Shown here: positions 34,617-46,629 of the stretch, piece after piece
Layout: each line of letters starts with the position of its first letter
How positions within the stretch are numbered: position 1 is the stretch's first letter
Assembly (NCBI RefSeq): GCF_000715075.1
Contig: NC_134081.1
Coordinates: forward strand, 105,884,108 to 105,948,107
Direction: 5' to 3'
DNA: 64,000 nt
Source: Nicotiana tabacum
Lineage: Eukaryota; Streptophyta; Magnoliopsida; Solanales; Solanaceae
Program-made: the position numbers and the translations under genes
The notes under the pieces: generated by a model
The model's input: only the letters and a program-made list of their open reading frames with translations
Database searches by the model: none
What the model was told of the DNA's origin: nothing

Positions 34617-35814
34617 ATTAATTTCTACAACTTAGCAACTTCGCATATTCTAAAAGCAAAAAAAAAAAAAAAAAAGAAATGGGAGAAGGATATTGGAGTA
34701 TTTTGATTTATACAGAGGATTCCCAATTGGTGAAAGTACTTACTTATACCAATCAGATTATATTTACATCAAATCATAATAATCAATAATGATCACATAG
34801 GCGGAATTCAAATTTTAATATTTATGAATTTTTACAGCAATTTTAAGTTTATGCGTCAAGTACATGTTTCCTTGGGTTGGGGGTTAACTTTGAAGTATGG
34901 AAGAAGATATATTTAAGTTTGTCTCTACGTAACTAAAGTTATCCATAACACAAGTTACAACCAATATGGAGAAATTGTAGGAAGATTAAAATATTATGAG
35001 AAGGACCCATTTTTCCTCATTTTAGAGGTAGTAATATAATGAAACTGAGGATACCTGAATCCAAACTGACTTACTTGCCCCTTGATGGAGAGACGTAATC
35101 ACGAATTCACAATCATATTAAGCTAACTAACACTTTACACAAATTATGAAAGGGTTATTGATTTATTTATTGGTATTTTGGGAATAGAAAATTTTAAAAT
35201 TACTACTCACAAATATTATTTCTTGCAAAAATAGAAGCTTACAATTATTTTTTACACAGGTCACCTTTGAAAAACACTGAATAGTTAAAAAAGGAAAAAA
35301 GAAATTTACAGAGGATAAATTAAATCCAAAATTAAAGAGGCACCAAGTGGCACCTCTTCAGCTTTCTATCCCAAAGCAACGCTAATACTAGGAATGCCGG
35401 CAAAGCTAAACAAACAGAATCCTCAAACGACACTCCATTTTGATAAAGATTAGTTGCTAATTTCTCCAAACCCAACATTATCTTTGTTGATGTCTTTTGT
35501 TTTTCTAACGTCTCTATCCAAGTCAACTCCCTTTGAGAACATTCAAAACTTACTTCCACTCATCAAAACCCAAAACTACCCTTTTTAATTCTTACCAAAA
35601 TCTCTCCATATAAGGCTGTTTACGTAAATTCATAAATCCATTCACCAGAAATCCGGTAAATATGCCGGCTTAGCATCTATATTGCCGCCACATTTCAAGT
35701 GTTTGTTTTTAGTCTCATCCATTTCTGTAACAAACCAAAAATCTAAAATCCAAAAGCCAAAACTTTTATCTCTGGACTCTATTGTGTTGTTTGCTTGTTA
35801 ATTTTGTTGTTACT
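34617..35814. other. Intergenic region and promoter side of the QWRF gene
   Basis: AT-rich DNA with an A15-plus run near 34660. A 75-codon minus-strand ORF at 35332-35559 has a hydrophobic patch but no recognised relative and no supporting signals, so it is not called as a gene. The last 200 bp upstream of 35815 are probably 5' UTR and promoter of the QWRF gene; CCATATAAGGC near 35607 could be its TATA region. Confidence 0.45.
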
Positions 35815-38800
35815 ATGAAGGAGAACGACTGTGAAAACATGGTTTTTGATCATTCTTTGACGCTAAAAAAGCCAAATTCAAGAAAAATAAGTTCAAGATA
35901 TCTCTCCCACACTTCAAATCACTCAATTCTTGATACTGAGAATCAGTCTCCACAAAACATAGTGCCAAAACCAAGATCATCCACTGATTCTAGAAAGCAT
36001 AAAAGCCTTGAGAATTCAGGATTAATGGGAAAACTTTGGCCATCTTCAAGTTCAACAATCGACACTTTTGGAAATCACTTAGGAAATGAGAGGCTAAAAG
36101 ACATTGAAGAGCGCAAAAATTGCAAAACTCCAATGTTTCTTAGTAAGCAAAAGAGTTGCACGGAGTTTAGTAGATTTGAGAATGAAAAAGAAAGCACAAA
36201 AGAAAAAAGAAAATCATTTTTTGGTGGATCAATGAGGTACACTGGAAAACTCAAATTTCCAGGGAGATTTTCAACTTCTTCAAAGTCTTCAAATTTATTA
36301 GAAGATTATAGTGATCATATTGTCCCGGGAAGACTTTCTGTCGATGAGAACTCCCTTCGACGAAGATCTAATTCTGCACGAATTAGATCAGATATTTTAT
36401 CAGACTTGGAACATGAATCTGAATATAGTGACATTGATTCAAACAACAGCTTGGATTCTCCTGTTATTCGGAGAAACTTAGCACCATCTTATATGGCACC
36501 AACAATGAGTTCAAGAAAAGCTGGAATTGAAGTTCCTTCAAAGTATATGCAAGATTCATCATCAAAATGGTCGCGAAGATGGAGTGCAGATTCTAGTGTT
36601 CAGAAGCCAGTTTCATCAGACAGTTCTCCAAAATTAGGACTCAAATTCAAGAATCCAATTCAAAGGATTGGTTCACTTAACAGTAAAACTTCTAAGTGGA
36701 CTCTGTCTCCTGGAAGGCCAAACTCTCCTCCTATGTTGATAGAAAACAAAGGGACATTTATGTTAAATATGAAACCTCCGACGAGTCCTTCTAGGGGGAA
36801 AAAAGTCGGGAATTTTCTTAGTATGGGGCTTGAATTGTTCAAAGGTAAGAAATTTTCTTCTGTTGCAGCATCTCCTCTTCGGCCAGGCATGGCCGAGAGC
36901 GTTCATCAGCTAAGGATGCTTCATAATAGATTGATGCAGTGGAGATATGTAAAGGCTAAAGCTGATATTGTCAATCAAAATATAAGTAAACAGGCTGAGG
37001 TTTGTGTAGTCTTTTTTTAGTTTAAAATGTTGTGATGAGTACTAGGCCTTAGTTATAAAATCAGCTGATGGAGTTATTTGGTTTTCTCAGGCAAACTTAG
37101 TATATGCTTGGGGTGGTCTAATAAAATTGAGACAATCTGTGGTACAAAAGAAGTTGCAGCTACAGAGGCAAAAACTGGACATGAAATTGAGTTTTATTCT
37201 TCATGCTCAAGTAAGAACTTATTACCCTTAATTAATTTGGTAAAATGACATGATTTACCAAAAACCAAAACCATTACAATTGTGTTTAGGTAATATTTTT
37301 TGGCCATATATGAATGATTGTACAGATTAAGTTACTAGAAGCATGGGATTCTATGGAAAGGCAACACTCTTCATCAGTGTCAAAATCCATAGACGGTTTA
37401 CAGTCTGCAGTTTGTAGGGTACCTCTTATTGAAGGAGCAACGGTAGGTCAATTCAAATAACTCATTTTATTCACTTGGTCTATTTGCTCTACCATGAAAT
37501 ATGCATCCCATGCGAATCTCATATCGATAAAACACAGGAGAGATACCGGCTATATAAGTAAATACGCATTAGATCCTAATGACGCATTTTAAAGTCGTGC
37601 TGGCCTCGGCCCAAAGCGAATAATATCACTAGTGGACAAAGCTGTTAAATATGGTATCAGAATCACTCCGCGTACGATGAGTCCCTAAGGGGTGTATGTG
37701 ACACCCAGTCGAATCTCACATCAACAAAGCACGTGAGATATGCTGGGTATATAAGTAAACAAACCTTTGACTCTAGTGACGCGTTTTACAGCCATGCATG
37801 CTTATGCCCAAAGCAGATAATATACTAGTGGACTGGGCTATTACAAAAACAGAGCATTTAGCTGACAAGATTAATCCTACAGGTGGAACCATGAAATATG
37901 CACCCCATGCGAATCTCATATCGATAAAACACGGGAGAGATACCGGCTATATAAGTAAATACGCATTAGATCCTAATGACGCATTTTAAAGTCGTGCTGG
38001 CCTCGGCCCAAAGCGAATAATATCACTAGTGGACAAAGCTGTTAAATATGGTATCAGAATCACTCCGCGTACGATGAGTCCCTAAGGGGTGTCTATGTGA
38101 CATCTCAGACGAATCGTGTCGATCTCCACCCAAAGCATATAATATCATTAGTGAACTGGGTTGTTAAATATAGTATCAGAACCACTCCGCGTACGCCCTA
38201 AGGAGGTGTATATGACACCTCAGGCGAATCTCTCATCGCCAAAACACGTGAGAGATGTTGAGTATATAAGTAAACAAGCCTTAGACCCTAGTGACGCGTT
38301 TTAAAGCCGTGCATGCTTAGGCCCAAAGCGGATAATATCACTAGTGGACTGAGCTGTTGCAAAAACAGAGCATTTAGCTGACAAGGTTAATCCTGCAGGT
38401 GGAACCACAATCGGCTATTATTACTCTTCAACATGCCTCAGATGTATCTTCATCGATCGAGAAGATATTATCCACTTTCTCATCAGGAGTAAGATTTCGA
38501 CTTTGTAAATTCTTGCATTGCTTATATTGTTTCTAATAGTATAGATAGTTTCAGTAGAAAATGAGTTGTAAATTAAATTTTTGTTCAGGCTGAGAAAATT
38601 GCTGAAGTACTCAAGGAAATGGCAGAGGTAGCTGTACAAGAGAAGTTGCTATTAGAAGAATTCTTGGAGCTTTTCAAAAATATTTCTGCACTTGAGGTTA
38701 AATTTTTTTTTCTTTGCTTTATTGATTATACAAGTTGGGCATTTTTTGCAATACACAAAATTTCTTAATTTATTCAGATGCTTTATTTGATAAGATTAGC

Positions 38801-38936
38801 ATTTGAGTTTTCTTTGTAAATCTTGTCTGTTTTGTATTGGCAGAGTCAAGAAAGGAGTTTAAAATGCAGCATTATGCAATTAAGATTGCAACAAGAACAG
38901 TACTGCAAAAAAGAGAAGAATATGGTATCTGCTTAG
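35815..38936 (+). CDS. QWRF-motif family protein (DUF566; AUG8/EDE1-like)
   Basis: Predicted microtubule-associated protein; members of this family are augmin-subunit-8-like or EDE1-like. Six exons, all phase 0 with GT-AG borders: 35815-36999, 37091-37210, 37326-37442, 38399-38488, 38589-38696 and 38844-38936, giving 570 residues. The N-terminal 340 residues are basic and Ser-rich, as expected for microtubule binding. The signature appears as QWRY at residues 375-378 (LHNRLMQWRYVKAKAD) instead of QWRF. The C-terminal half is helical (AWGGLIKLRQSVVQKK, EKLLLEEFLELFKNIS). ATG 35815 is the first in-frame ATG. Intron 3 is enlarged by a duplicated TRIM-like element that reaches the exon 4 acceptor. 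The frame is intact. Confidence 0.9.
37494..38398 (+). mobile_element. TRIM-like element, tandemly duplicated, in QWRF intron 3
   Basis: Repeats of about 150 bp act as LTRs: about 37495-37648, 37697-37844, 37892-38047, 38211-38360 and a deleted one at 38097-38166. Several are followed by TGGTATCAG, a methionine-tRNA-type primer site, at 37652 and 38049. The LTR-to-LTR distance is only about 50 bp and there is no coding sequence, as in miniature LTR elements. A 47 bp host segment containing the exon 4 acceptor (38361-38407) is copied at 37845-37891. The array therefore arose by duplication of the TRIM plus the host junction. Confidence 0.75.
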
Positions 38937-39500
38937 TCATTTGATCTCAGCAAACAAATGCTCAAGGTTTTAACGCATTCTCCTTTCTGGACGTGCATTA
39001 TTATGTTACTTTTTTCATTGTATATTAGTGACATACGCCGAATTTAGTACAAGCGTGAAAATAGTGGCACAACAAACGTTTAAATAATTCATGTATATAA
39101 GCATTTTTACCCCTTGGGCGGCCCTCTACCCAGACCCTGTGTTTTGTTAATTGTAGCAAAATGACGTTATTTTGTGCCAAGAGTTTTAAAACACTTGAAA
39201 ATGAATATAAAACATTGGATTACTAGGTACGCTAAGTAGTTCAATCGTGCAAACACTAAATGCATAAATTTAACAATTTATTGAGCTCTAACATACTTTC
39301 TTTAAAATCTTCAATTCTTAATTCTTGTATTTACATACCTTCATTTTATTGAATTTCTTAAAATATATTTTTATATTTTCTTCTTTGACAAACAAACTCT
39401 TTATAATTAGACCAATAAACAAACAATAAATAAAAATGACGAATTGACCTCCTATTCACTTATGAAAAGAAGAAGCTCAATCTAATAACCTGTTAGGCTA
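38937..39500. other. Intergenic region downstream of the QWRF gene
   Basis: AT-rich DNA with the presumed 3' UTR of the QWRF gene at its start. No other feature is seen before element B begins. Confidence 0.5.
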
Positions 39501-40427
39501 TCAGAAGAACAAATCAATACTCAATAGATACACAAATTTACACAGAGAAAAGTACATTCGTTACAAACATACAAAGTTTCAACTTACAAAAACAAATATA
39601 ATAAAACTAATTAATACAATATGCAAATAAAAGCTCAATGTAACACATAATATGATAAATTCTTTTCAATGAAGTCGGTTCATTAGAATCCACATCCTTG
39701 AAGACGTGTTTCTAATTGTGTTTACCCGAAAAACGGATAGAGTTTAATTTGAACGTAGTTCTAAGAATTTGTGGTATAACTTAATACAAATTATAAGGAT
39801 AAATAGAAATCTCCAATATGGATACCAAATAAACAAGGTTGGAAAGAAGATGATTTTTAGGACTAAGCAAGATGAATCAATTTATAAATCTTAAAAGAAT
39901 AACTCTTCAATATAGGAGTGTATGGTGCTTGAATTTACAATGTAAGCCAAAGAACTACCCTCTACAGAAATGTAGCCATCCTCTTTATAGTGGAGGATCC
40001 TGCTTTAGATATAATTAAAAATACATAGTGGAAAACCCATGATAAATTAATTTTTTTCCTAATTTCCGCCGAGATTCTCTCCCTTAGTGTGTTTGCAACG
40101 GCTCTTGTTTGTGAGCTCGAGATCGATCGTCCTCGGTGCTGGTCGGTAGTGCTTATAGAGCTCGATGTGGACTCGGAATCAAGTAATGATTTGGGCTCGG
40201 TATCGGTTGGCCTCTGCCCCTTAAGCTCGAAATCATCTCATCATAGTTCGATTTAGACCCGAGCTCGATAATGACTTCGAACTCGGTGTTTGACCTATAC
40301 CTGAAATCTGAAGCTCGTTCATACCATCTTCGGAACCCATCTCGATATTATGAAGTCTTTCTTCGATCCATTATGTTTCGACCTCGATCAATCGTACGAA
40401 GGCCAAAATCTATTTCGATCGTATACA
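39501..40427 (-). repeat. 3' LTR of element B (927 bp)
   Basis: The reverse complement starts TGTATACGATCG. It aligns end to end with 50802-51727 with scattered substitutions. The minus-strand TATA is the complement of CTTTATAG at 39983-39990. The adjacent GATAGTC (40428) matches the bases next to the LTRs of A and C, supporting the limit. The far end reads TCAGAAGAAC where the partner has TGAGAAGAA. Confidence 0.88.
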
Positions 40428-40628
40428 GATAGTCACATTGTTTCTCGGGAAGGATGTGGTGAGAAACGATATAATTTCTCAATGGCTCGATTGGATATGC
40501 GCTGACGTTTGCATCGAGCCCGACCATGACATCCGTGATAGCTGTCCGTCGGTTTAGCTTACCAAGGCATTTAATGTGTGTCAGACGGTGGTCAACCACC
40601 GCTGATATTGAACCGTCATTGCTTCAAT

Positions 40629-40638
40629 CTATAAATAG
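40629..40638 (+). promoter_or_regulatory. TATA box of the opposite-strand gene in element B
   Basis: CTATAAATAG lies 160 bp before the ATG at 40798, outside the LTR and on the gene's own strand. It implies a separate promoter for this gene. Confidence 0.6.
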
Positions 40639-40797
40639 CCCTTCTTTCCACCATTTATCACTTTTACGTCTTCAATCTTCAAAAAATATTTAAGTTCTTT
40701 TTCGTCTCTTCTGAGTTCATTCGCTGATCTGTGACTCTTTTCTGCAAAATTCTTCTTCTAAACCACCAAATCTTTGTCACCTTCTTTAAATCCAAAA

Positions 40798-43386
40798 ATG
40801 GTGAAGACATCAAAAACCGTCCCCCAAAAAGAAAAAGCTTCTTCTTCCCAATCTGCCACCGATAAAATATCGGTGGATCCACAGCGTGAGGAGTGCGTTC
40901 CGGCGGCATGTGTTCTTACCTCCTATTTCAAACTCGATAAAGGTTCACCGGTTCCTGGCCGATGTGAGCCCGTATCGAGATATATTTGTTCGATAACCAG
41001 GGGGTATATCGAGCAGATAAAAAAAGATTGTAACTGGGGGAACAAAGAAGTGGTTGTACCGTCTCCCGAAGAGGATATTACTACTCACGTGAGAGGGTTT
41101 TTAAGTGTGTACACTTACCCTTTCACGTTAGGTCCCCTCGACCCTGTTATCATAGATTTTTGTCGTAAATATCTAATAACCCTAGGCCAGATCCATCCTT
41201 CTTTTTGGCGGATCGTTATTTTGATCTGATACTTTGTGAACAAAATTGAGGAGATGCCTTTCACCCTCGATCATCTCATCTGATTGTACCGTCCTCGCCT
41301 TTTTCGAGGATAGTTAATAAAACTTCAACGTCGAGCTACCAAGGCTCTATTCTCGAGCATAGACGAGGACATGGATCGAGGCTGGATGGACAGGTTCGTT
41401 CGAGTAAGGACTTCGGACCTGATTCCGACTGAAAAGATGTCTTTTCCCGAGGAGTGGAACATGAAGCGTAAGTATAGTTTTGATGTTATCTCTTACTATT
41501 TCGTCCTTTCATTTCTTTTCTCACCGATATCCCCCTTTTATGATGCAGCGATTTCCTGGATGCCCGGCGCAGTTCCCGATCTCAAGAATTGGGTACGGGA
41601 TCCGGTTTGGACCTCCGCATACGCCGAGCGCTCATGGCGTGACTTGTCAAAGGGCCGACGGGAGGCCAAAAATCATGGTAAGCCCCTTTCTCGTATTTTT
41701 TAGTAGTTCGAACAAGATGCTTTCCATGCACTTTAATAAAATTTCCCGTATCTAGGTGTGTGCAAAGATGCAATTTTTAGGCCCTCGTTCGTCGAGGAAG
41801 AAGCTTCGGCCTCTATCCCAAAGCCGGTGAAAGATAATAAGAGGAAAAGAGCCCCCGTTCCCGAAGATCCAAAACCGAAGAAGAGGACGGCTCGTAAGTC
41901 GAACAAGAGTACTATTCCTTTGACCTTAAAATCAGTTCTGCGTCTAAGGGATCAAGAAGAAGAAGAAGAAGAAGAAGAAGAAGAAGAAAATGATGGGTCC
42001 GCGCTGGCGGCCCGAACGAAGAAGACCACTGACGTTCCACAGGCAGCTGGATCGATGGTGGTTCATAAAGCTCCGCCTCAAACTAAGGATATATTGGAGA
42101 AAGATTCGAGCAGAGTCCCCGAGTTGTTGGAGATTGAAGATGCTTCCCATCGAAGCTAATGGATGGGGGATATGTCTGAAGGGGCTCTCCCCGAATCTCT
42201 TCGAACCGAAGAGAATGCTCCAAGTGATTCACTTGGGGCAGTAGCAATCGAAGACTCGCCCACCTTCCCTGCTTTATCTGCAGGGGCGATTCGGGAAGCC
42301 CAAGCTTTGGGGGGCCTTGAACTAGACAGTCCTCATAATGGAGAGGATCCTTTTTGTGACCTGTTTACCAGTGTCGAGGACGCTACCGGTACAAGTGAGG
42401 CATCGGATCTTTTTCACAGAGTACAGCAGGCTTTGAATCAGGTAAGCCTTAAATTATTTTGTTGGCATTACCTTTATGTTTGCTTTTCTTTTCTAACTTT
42501 GTTTCTTCTTTCTTTGCAGGCCGCGACAGTTCATCGAGAAGCATGTTCTCGGTCTCGAACCGAGCTACGTCGATATAAGGCCAACATTCAACGGGTTATG
42601 GAGGAGAGGAACTCCCTTAAACTCCTCTTAGGGCAAAGGAGAGAGGAATTAAAAGGCCTCCGATCTGAGTTAGCCAAGGCTCACCAAGATCAGACTGATC
42701 TGTCCGAGCAGGTAATGATACTTTTAAAAGCCTATGGGCTCGATACCGGAACGATGGCTAATTTTTCGGTCTCACAGTTGCAGCAGAAAATTGAGATGAT
42801 CAGAAAACTCAATGAGGAGGTAGATGTGATAAAAGCGGAATCCTTGAAGTGGAAAGAAGGTATGGATCGCTTTACTGCAGAGAAAGAAGCTGCTTGAGCC
42901 CAATTATCAGTGACCGAAAACCAACTTCAAAGTATGAAGGAGAAAAGCTCGGTTCAAGCAAGAAGAATAGAGAATCTCGAGGCTCGCTTGGCCTCTGAAC
43001 TTGCCAAGGCCGAATCTAACACTGAAAAGGAAAAGGCCGATGCGGATGCACTCGTAGCCGTCTATCAGGCCGATGCTGAAGCTGCCCAGGTCCAAGCAAG
43101 AGAGGCAGCCGAGACCGCCGATACTCGAGCACATTGGGTCGTTGAATTTGCTAAGTGTCGATCTCAGAGGGAGACCCTCGAGGAGATCCATGCTCGAGGT
43201 TTCGATCTCGCTGAAGAGATTAAAAGGGCTAAAGAACTCGAAGCTGATGATGAAGCATTGGCTTCCGATAATGACGATAATGATAATGATGATAATGATG
43301 ATGGGAGTAAGAGCGGGTCCGAGAACTGGGGGGGCCTGGTGGAGAAGAGACCGCTCCCAGAGATAACCAAGAAACTTAGCCCTTAG
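40798..43386 (+). pseudogene. Opposite-strand spliced gene of element B (Transposase_28-like, coiled coil)
   Basis: Exons 40798-41467, 41549-41677, 41756-42441 and 42520-43386, all GT-AG, at positions matching copies A and C. The N-terminal domain shows FLSVYTYPFTLGPLDP and ITLGQIHPSFWRIV (about 41097-41220), then MDRGWMDRFVRV. Exon 3 has a basic stretch (KKRTARKSNKS) and an E11 run from a GAA repeat. Exon 4 is almost all coiled coil (EERNSLKLLLGQRREELKGL, KEKADADALVAVYQADAEA) with an Asp/Asn-rich acidic tail. Stops at 41227, about 41279 and about 41312 and at 42896 break the frame. The function is unknown; its convergence with pol and its own TATA box suggest independent expression. Confidence 0.8.
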
Positions 43387-43589
43387 TTTCTATGTTGTAA
43401 TCAATCATGTAAACAATCTTGTATATATATAAATATCTTTTTCTTTTACCAACTTGCTTCTATTTTGTTTCCTGCCTTGTGAAGATTTTATTCGTTCCTT
43501 ATGAATGTTTTCATAAGGATTTAGGCAATTTGATCGAATTTGGACTTCGTAGCCTTTATAACCGAGTGAGTACTTACTCAAACTTGAAA

Positions 43590-44800
43590 TAAGGTAGCAC
43601 ATAGGCTTAGTAGTCTAGTTGAGTGATTGTTTGAACTTGAAGTGATGTAGCCCTTAGGATTATTAGTTGAGTGAGTGATTCGAACTCGAAGTAATATAGC
43701 CCGTAGGTGTAATAGTTGATTGAGTGCTTGCTCGAACTCGAAATAAAAATAGCTCGTGGGCTTAGTAGTCGAGTGAATGATTCGAACTTGATGTAATATA
43801 GACCGTAGGCGTAATGGTCGAGTGAGTGCTTGCTCAAACTCGAAATAAAAGTAGCTTGTAGGCTTAGTAGTCGAGTGAATGATTCGAACTCGAAGTAATG
43901 TAGCATGTAGACATAATGGTCGAGTGAGTGCTTGCTCGAACTCGAAATAAAAGCTTAGTAGTCGAGTGAATGATTTGAACTCGATGTAATATAGCCCGTA
44001 GGTGTAATGGTCGAGTGAGTGCTTGCTCGAACTCGAAATGAAAGTAGCCCGTAGGCTTAGTAGTCGAGTGAATAATTCAAACTCGAAGTAATGTAGCCTG
44101 TAGGCATAGTGGTCGAGTGAGTGCTTGCTCGAACTCGAAATAAAAGTAGTCCGTAGGCTTAGCAGTCAAATGAATGTTTTGAACTCGAAGTAATGTAGCC
44201 CGTAGGCGTAATGGTCGAGTGAGTGCTTGCTCGAACTCGAAATAAAAGTAGTCCGTAGGCTTAGCAGTCAAATGAATGTTTCGAACTCGAAGTAATGTAG
44301 CCCGTAGGCATAATGGTCGAGTGAGTGCTTGCTCGAACTCGAAATAAAAGTGCCCCGTAGGCTTAGTAGTCGAGTGAATGATTCAAACTCGAAGTAATGT
44401 AGCCCATAGGCGTAGTAGTCGAGTGAGTGATTCAAACTCGAAGTAATGTTGCCCGTAGGCTTAATAGTCGAGAGAGTGATTAGAACTCGAAGTAATGTAG
44501 CCCGCAGGCTTAAAAGTCGAGTGAGTGATTTCGAACTCGAAGTAATATAGCCCGTGGGCTTATTAGTCGAGTGAGTAATTTCGAACTCGAAGTAATATAG
44601 CCGGTGGGCTTATTAGTCGAGTGAGTGAGTTCGAACTCGAAGTAATGTAGTCCGTAGGCTTAATAGTCGAGTGAGTGATTTTGAACTCGAAGTAATGTAG
44701 CCCGTAGGCTTAATAGTCGAGTGAGTTCTTTTGAACTCGAAGTAATGTAGCCCGTAGGCTTGATAGTTGAGTGAGTGTTGCTCGAACTCATTGATTTACC
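43590..44800. repeat. Tandem array of about 51 bp units in element B
   Basis: About 24 imperfect copies built on GAACTCGAAGTAATGTAGCC and GGTCGAGTGAGTG. In the left part alternate units differ (GAACTCGAAATAAAAGTAG), giving a 102 bp dimer, for example 44181 to 44283. In the right part the units are monomeric with a period of about 50 bp (44683 to 44733). It lies between the 3' end of the opposite-strand gene and the 3' end of pol. ORFs through it are by-products of the repeat. Confidence 0.92.
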
Positions 44801-45325
44801 TTAAGCTTGTTTGCGTAATAAATCTTGGATATAAGATATCGGCAAAGAAGAAATTTTTCTTTGCAAGTCATTGTACATGTGTCCATGTTTTGTGTCAGGG
44901 CTCGGGCCAACTATATGGGCATGGCTCGTTTTGACCATTTAGCTCTAACAACTTTTCCTATCGGAACCCTGTTGTTATGAAGTAACTTTCTTGCATCGAA
45001 CTTGATATATTTTAGGGCTAATGCCCCCCAGTATTCGAGGTCGATTGTAAAGAGGCCTCAGATACTGTCGATTTGTTTCTAAGTTAGCACGATCAATAGT
45101 TGCCTCATTAAAAAACTTGCCAAAAAAACCATTTGGGATAAAACCAGTCTAAGGGAAAAAGAGTGCAACGCGTGCTTTCAGACCTAGGCCTTCGTATTGA
45201 AGGATCCATCCTAGCTCCTGATCGGACTCCTGCAGGGGTTAGTTTCGAAATGTAAACGAATATGGGAGGGTCGTACCTTAGCAGTAGTATCGTTTTAGGT
45301 GCGACAAATTCCAATTGCTTGATAG
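44801..45325. other. Spacer at the pol 3' end of element B
   Basis: Non-coding. It contains the conserved block at 45102-45168 that recurs in A and C. No other feature is seen. Confidence 0.55.
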
Positions 45326-46562
45326 TTATTTGTCGTTTATGATACTGAGCTTGTATGATCCTTTTCCGACGTTTTCGAGAACCTGATACGGTCCTTCCCA
45401 GTTCGGTTCTAGTTTTCCTTCGTTGGGATTTCGGGTACTGAGGGTAACTTTCCTTAGCACCAAGTCCCCGAGTTTAAAATGGCGAATCTTGGTTCTTCGA
45501 TTATAGTATCTTTCGATTCGCTGCTTTTGGGTGACCAATTGGACGAGAGAAGCTTCTCGTTTTTCATCCGATAATTCGAGGCTAGTGTTCATAGCCTCGT
45601 TATTTGACTCTTCTGTTGCATATTAAAACCTAGCATTGGGTTCCCCGATTTCGACTGGAATCAAGGCTTCGGAGCCATATACTAAGGAGAATGGGGTTTC
45701 CCCAGTACTAGATTTTGATGTTGTTCGATATGCCCAAAGAACTTCGGGTAGGATTTCTCTCCATTTTCCCTTAGCGTCGTTCAGCCTCTTCTTTAGATTT
45801 TGAATGATAGTTTTGTTTGTTAATTCGGCCTGTCCGTTCCCACTGTAGTGATACGGTGTTGATAATATCCTTTTTATTTTGTGGTCTTCGAGGAATTTCG
45901 TCACTTTGCTGCCGACAAACTGTTTCCCATTGTCACACACTATTTCGGCTGGTATTCCGAATCGACATTCGATATGATCCCAGATAAAGTATATAACCTC
46001 TTTCTATCTTACTTTCACGAACGCCTGTGCTTCAACCCATTTAGAGAAATAGTCAGTCATAAATAGAATGAACTTAGCTTTACCTGGGGCCGATGGTAGA
46101 GGGCCGACGATATACACTCCCCATTCATGAATGGCCATGGGGATAGGACTGAAAGAAGTTGCTCTCCGGGCTGATGAATCATTGGTGCAAACCTTTGACA
46201 TTTGTCACATTTTCGAACAAACTCCTTCGCATCTTTGTCTATATCGATCCAATAATACCCTGCCCTGATTATATTTTGGGCTCATTAGCACCAGAGTGAT
46301 TTCCACAAGTGCCCCCGTGTACCTCACGTAGGATGTAGTCGGTATCTCCTGGACCTAAGCATACTGCCAATGGTCCATCGAATGTCCTTCGGTATAACGT
46401 TCCATCTGCAGTTAATGTGAATCGAGCAGCTTTGGTTCGTAGGGCCCTCGAATATTTAGGGTCTGATGGGAGATTTCCATTCTTTAAGTATTCAATATAC
46501 TTATTCCTCCAATCCCATGTTAAGCTTGTAGAATTTATCTCGGCATGACCTTCTTCGATCAC
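45326..46562 (-). pseudogene. Integrase region of element B
   Basis: Minus-strand order: zinc-binding segment (EVHGGTCGNHSGANE, 46310), core start (PMAIHEWGVYIVGPLP, FILFMTDYFSKWVEAQAF, 46201-46004), catalytic DNGKQFVG (45935) and PYHYSGNGQAELTNKTI with the core glutamate (about 45850), then WAYRTTSKSSTGETPFSLVYG. The C-terminal part lies at 45592-45326 (RHFKLGDLVLRKVTLS). Frameshifts near 45610, 45990 and 46260 break it, but more of the catalytic core survives than in A. Confidence 0.87.
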
Positions 46563-46629
46563 GGATCTCTAGAGTTGAACGACAGTCCCGAAGCTTATCT
46601 CGCCTTCCTCGACCGATGATCCCAAATTT

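Noticed and set aside
35332..35559. 75-codon minus-strand ORF with a hydrophobic patch near the QWRF promoter
   Set aside because: No recognised relative, no clear promoter, and short enough to occur by chance; left uncalled but transcript data could revive it.
41944..42150. Minus-strand ORF with a long Phe run
   Set aside because: Antisense of the GAA repeat in exon 3 of the element B opposite-strand gene.
43607..44271. Minus-strand ORFs of 99 and 64 codons with repeating peptides
   Set aside because: By-products of the 51 bp tandem array, which is open in several frames.
43590..44800. CRISPR-like look of repeated units
   Set aside because: The units are contiguous tandem repeats without unique spacers, in a plant retrotransposon.
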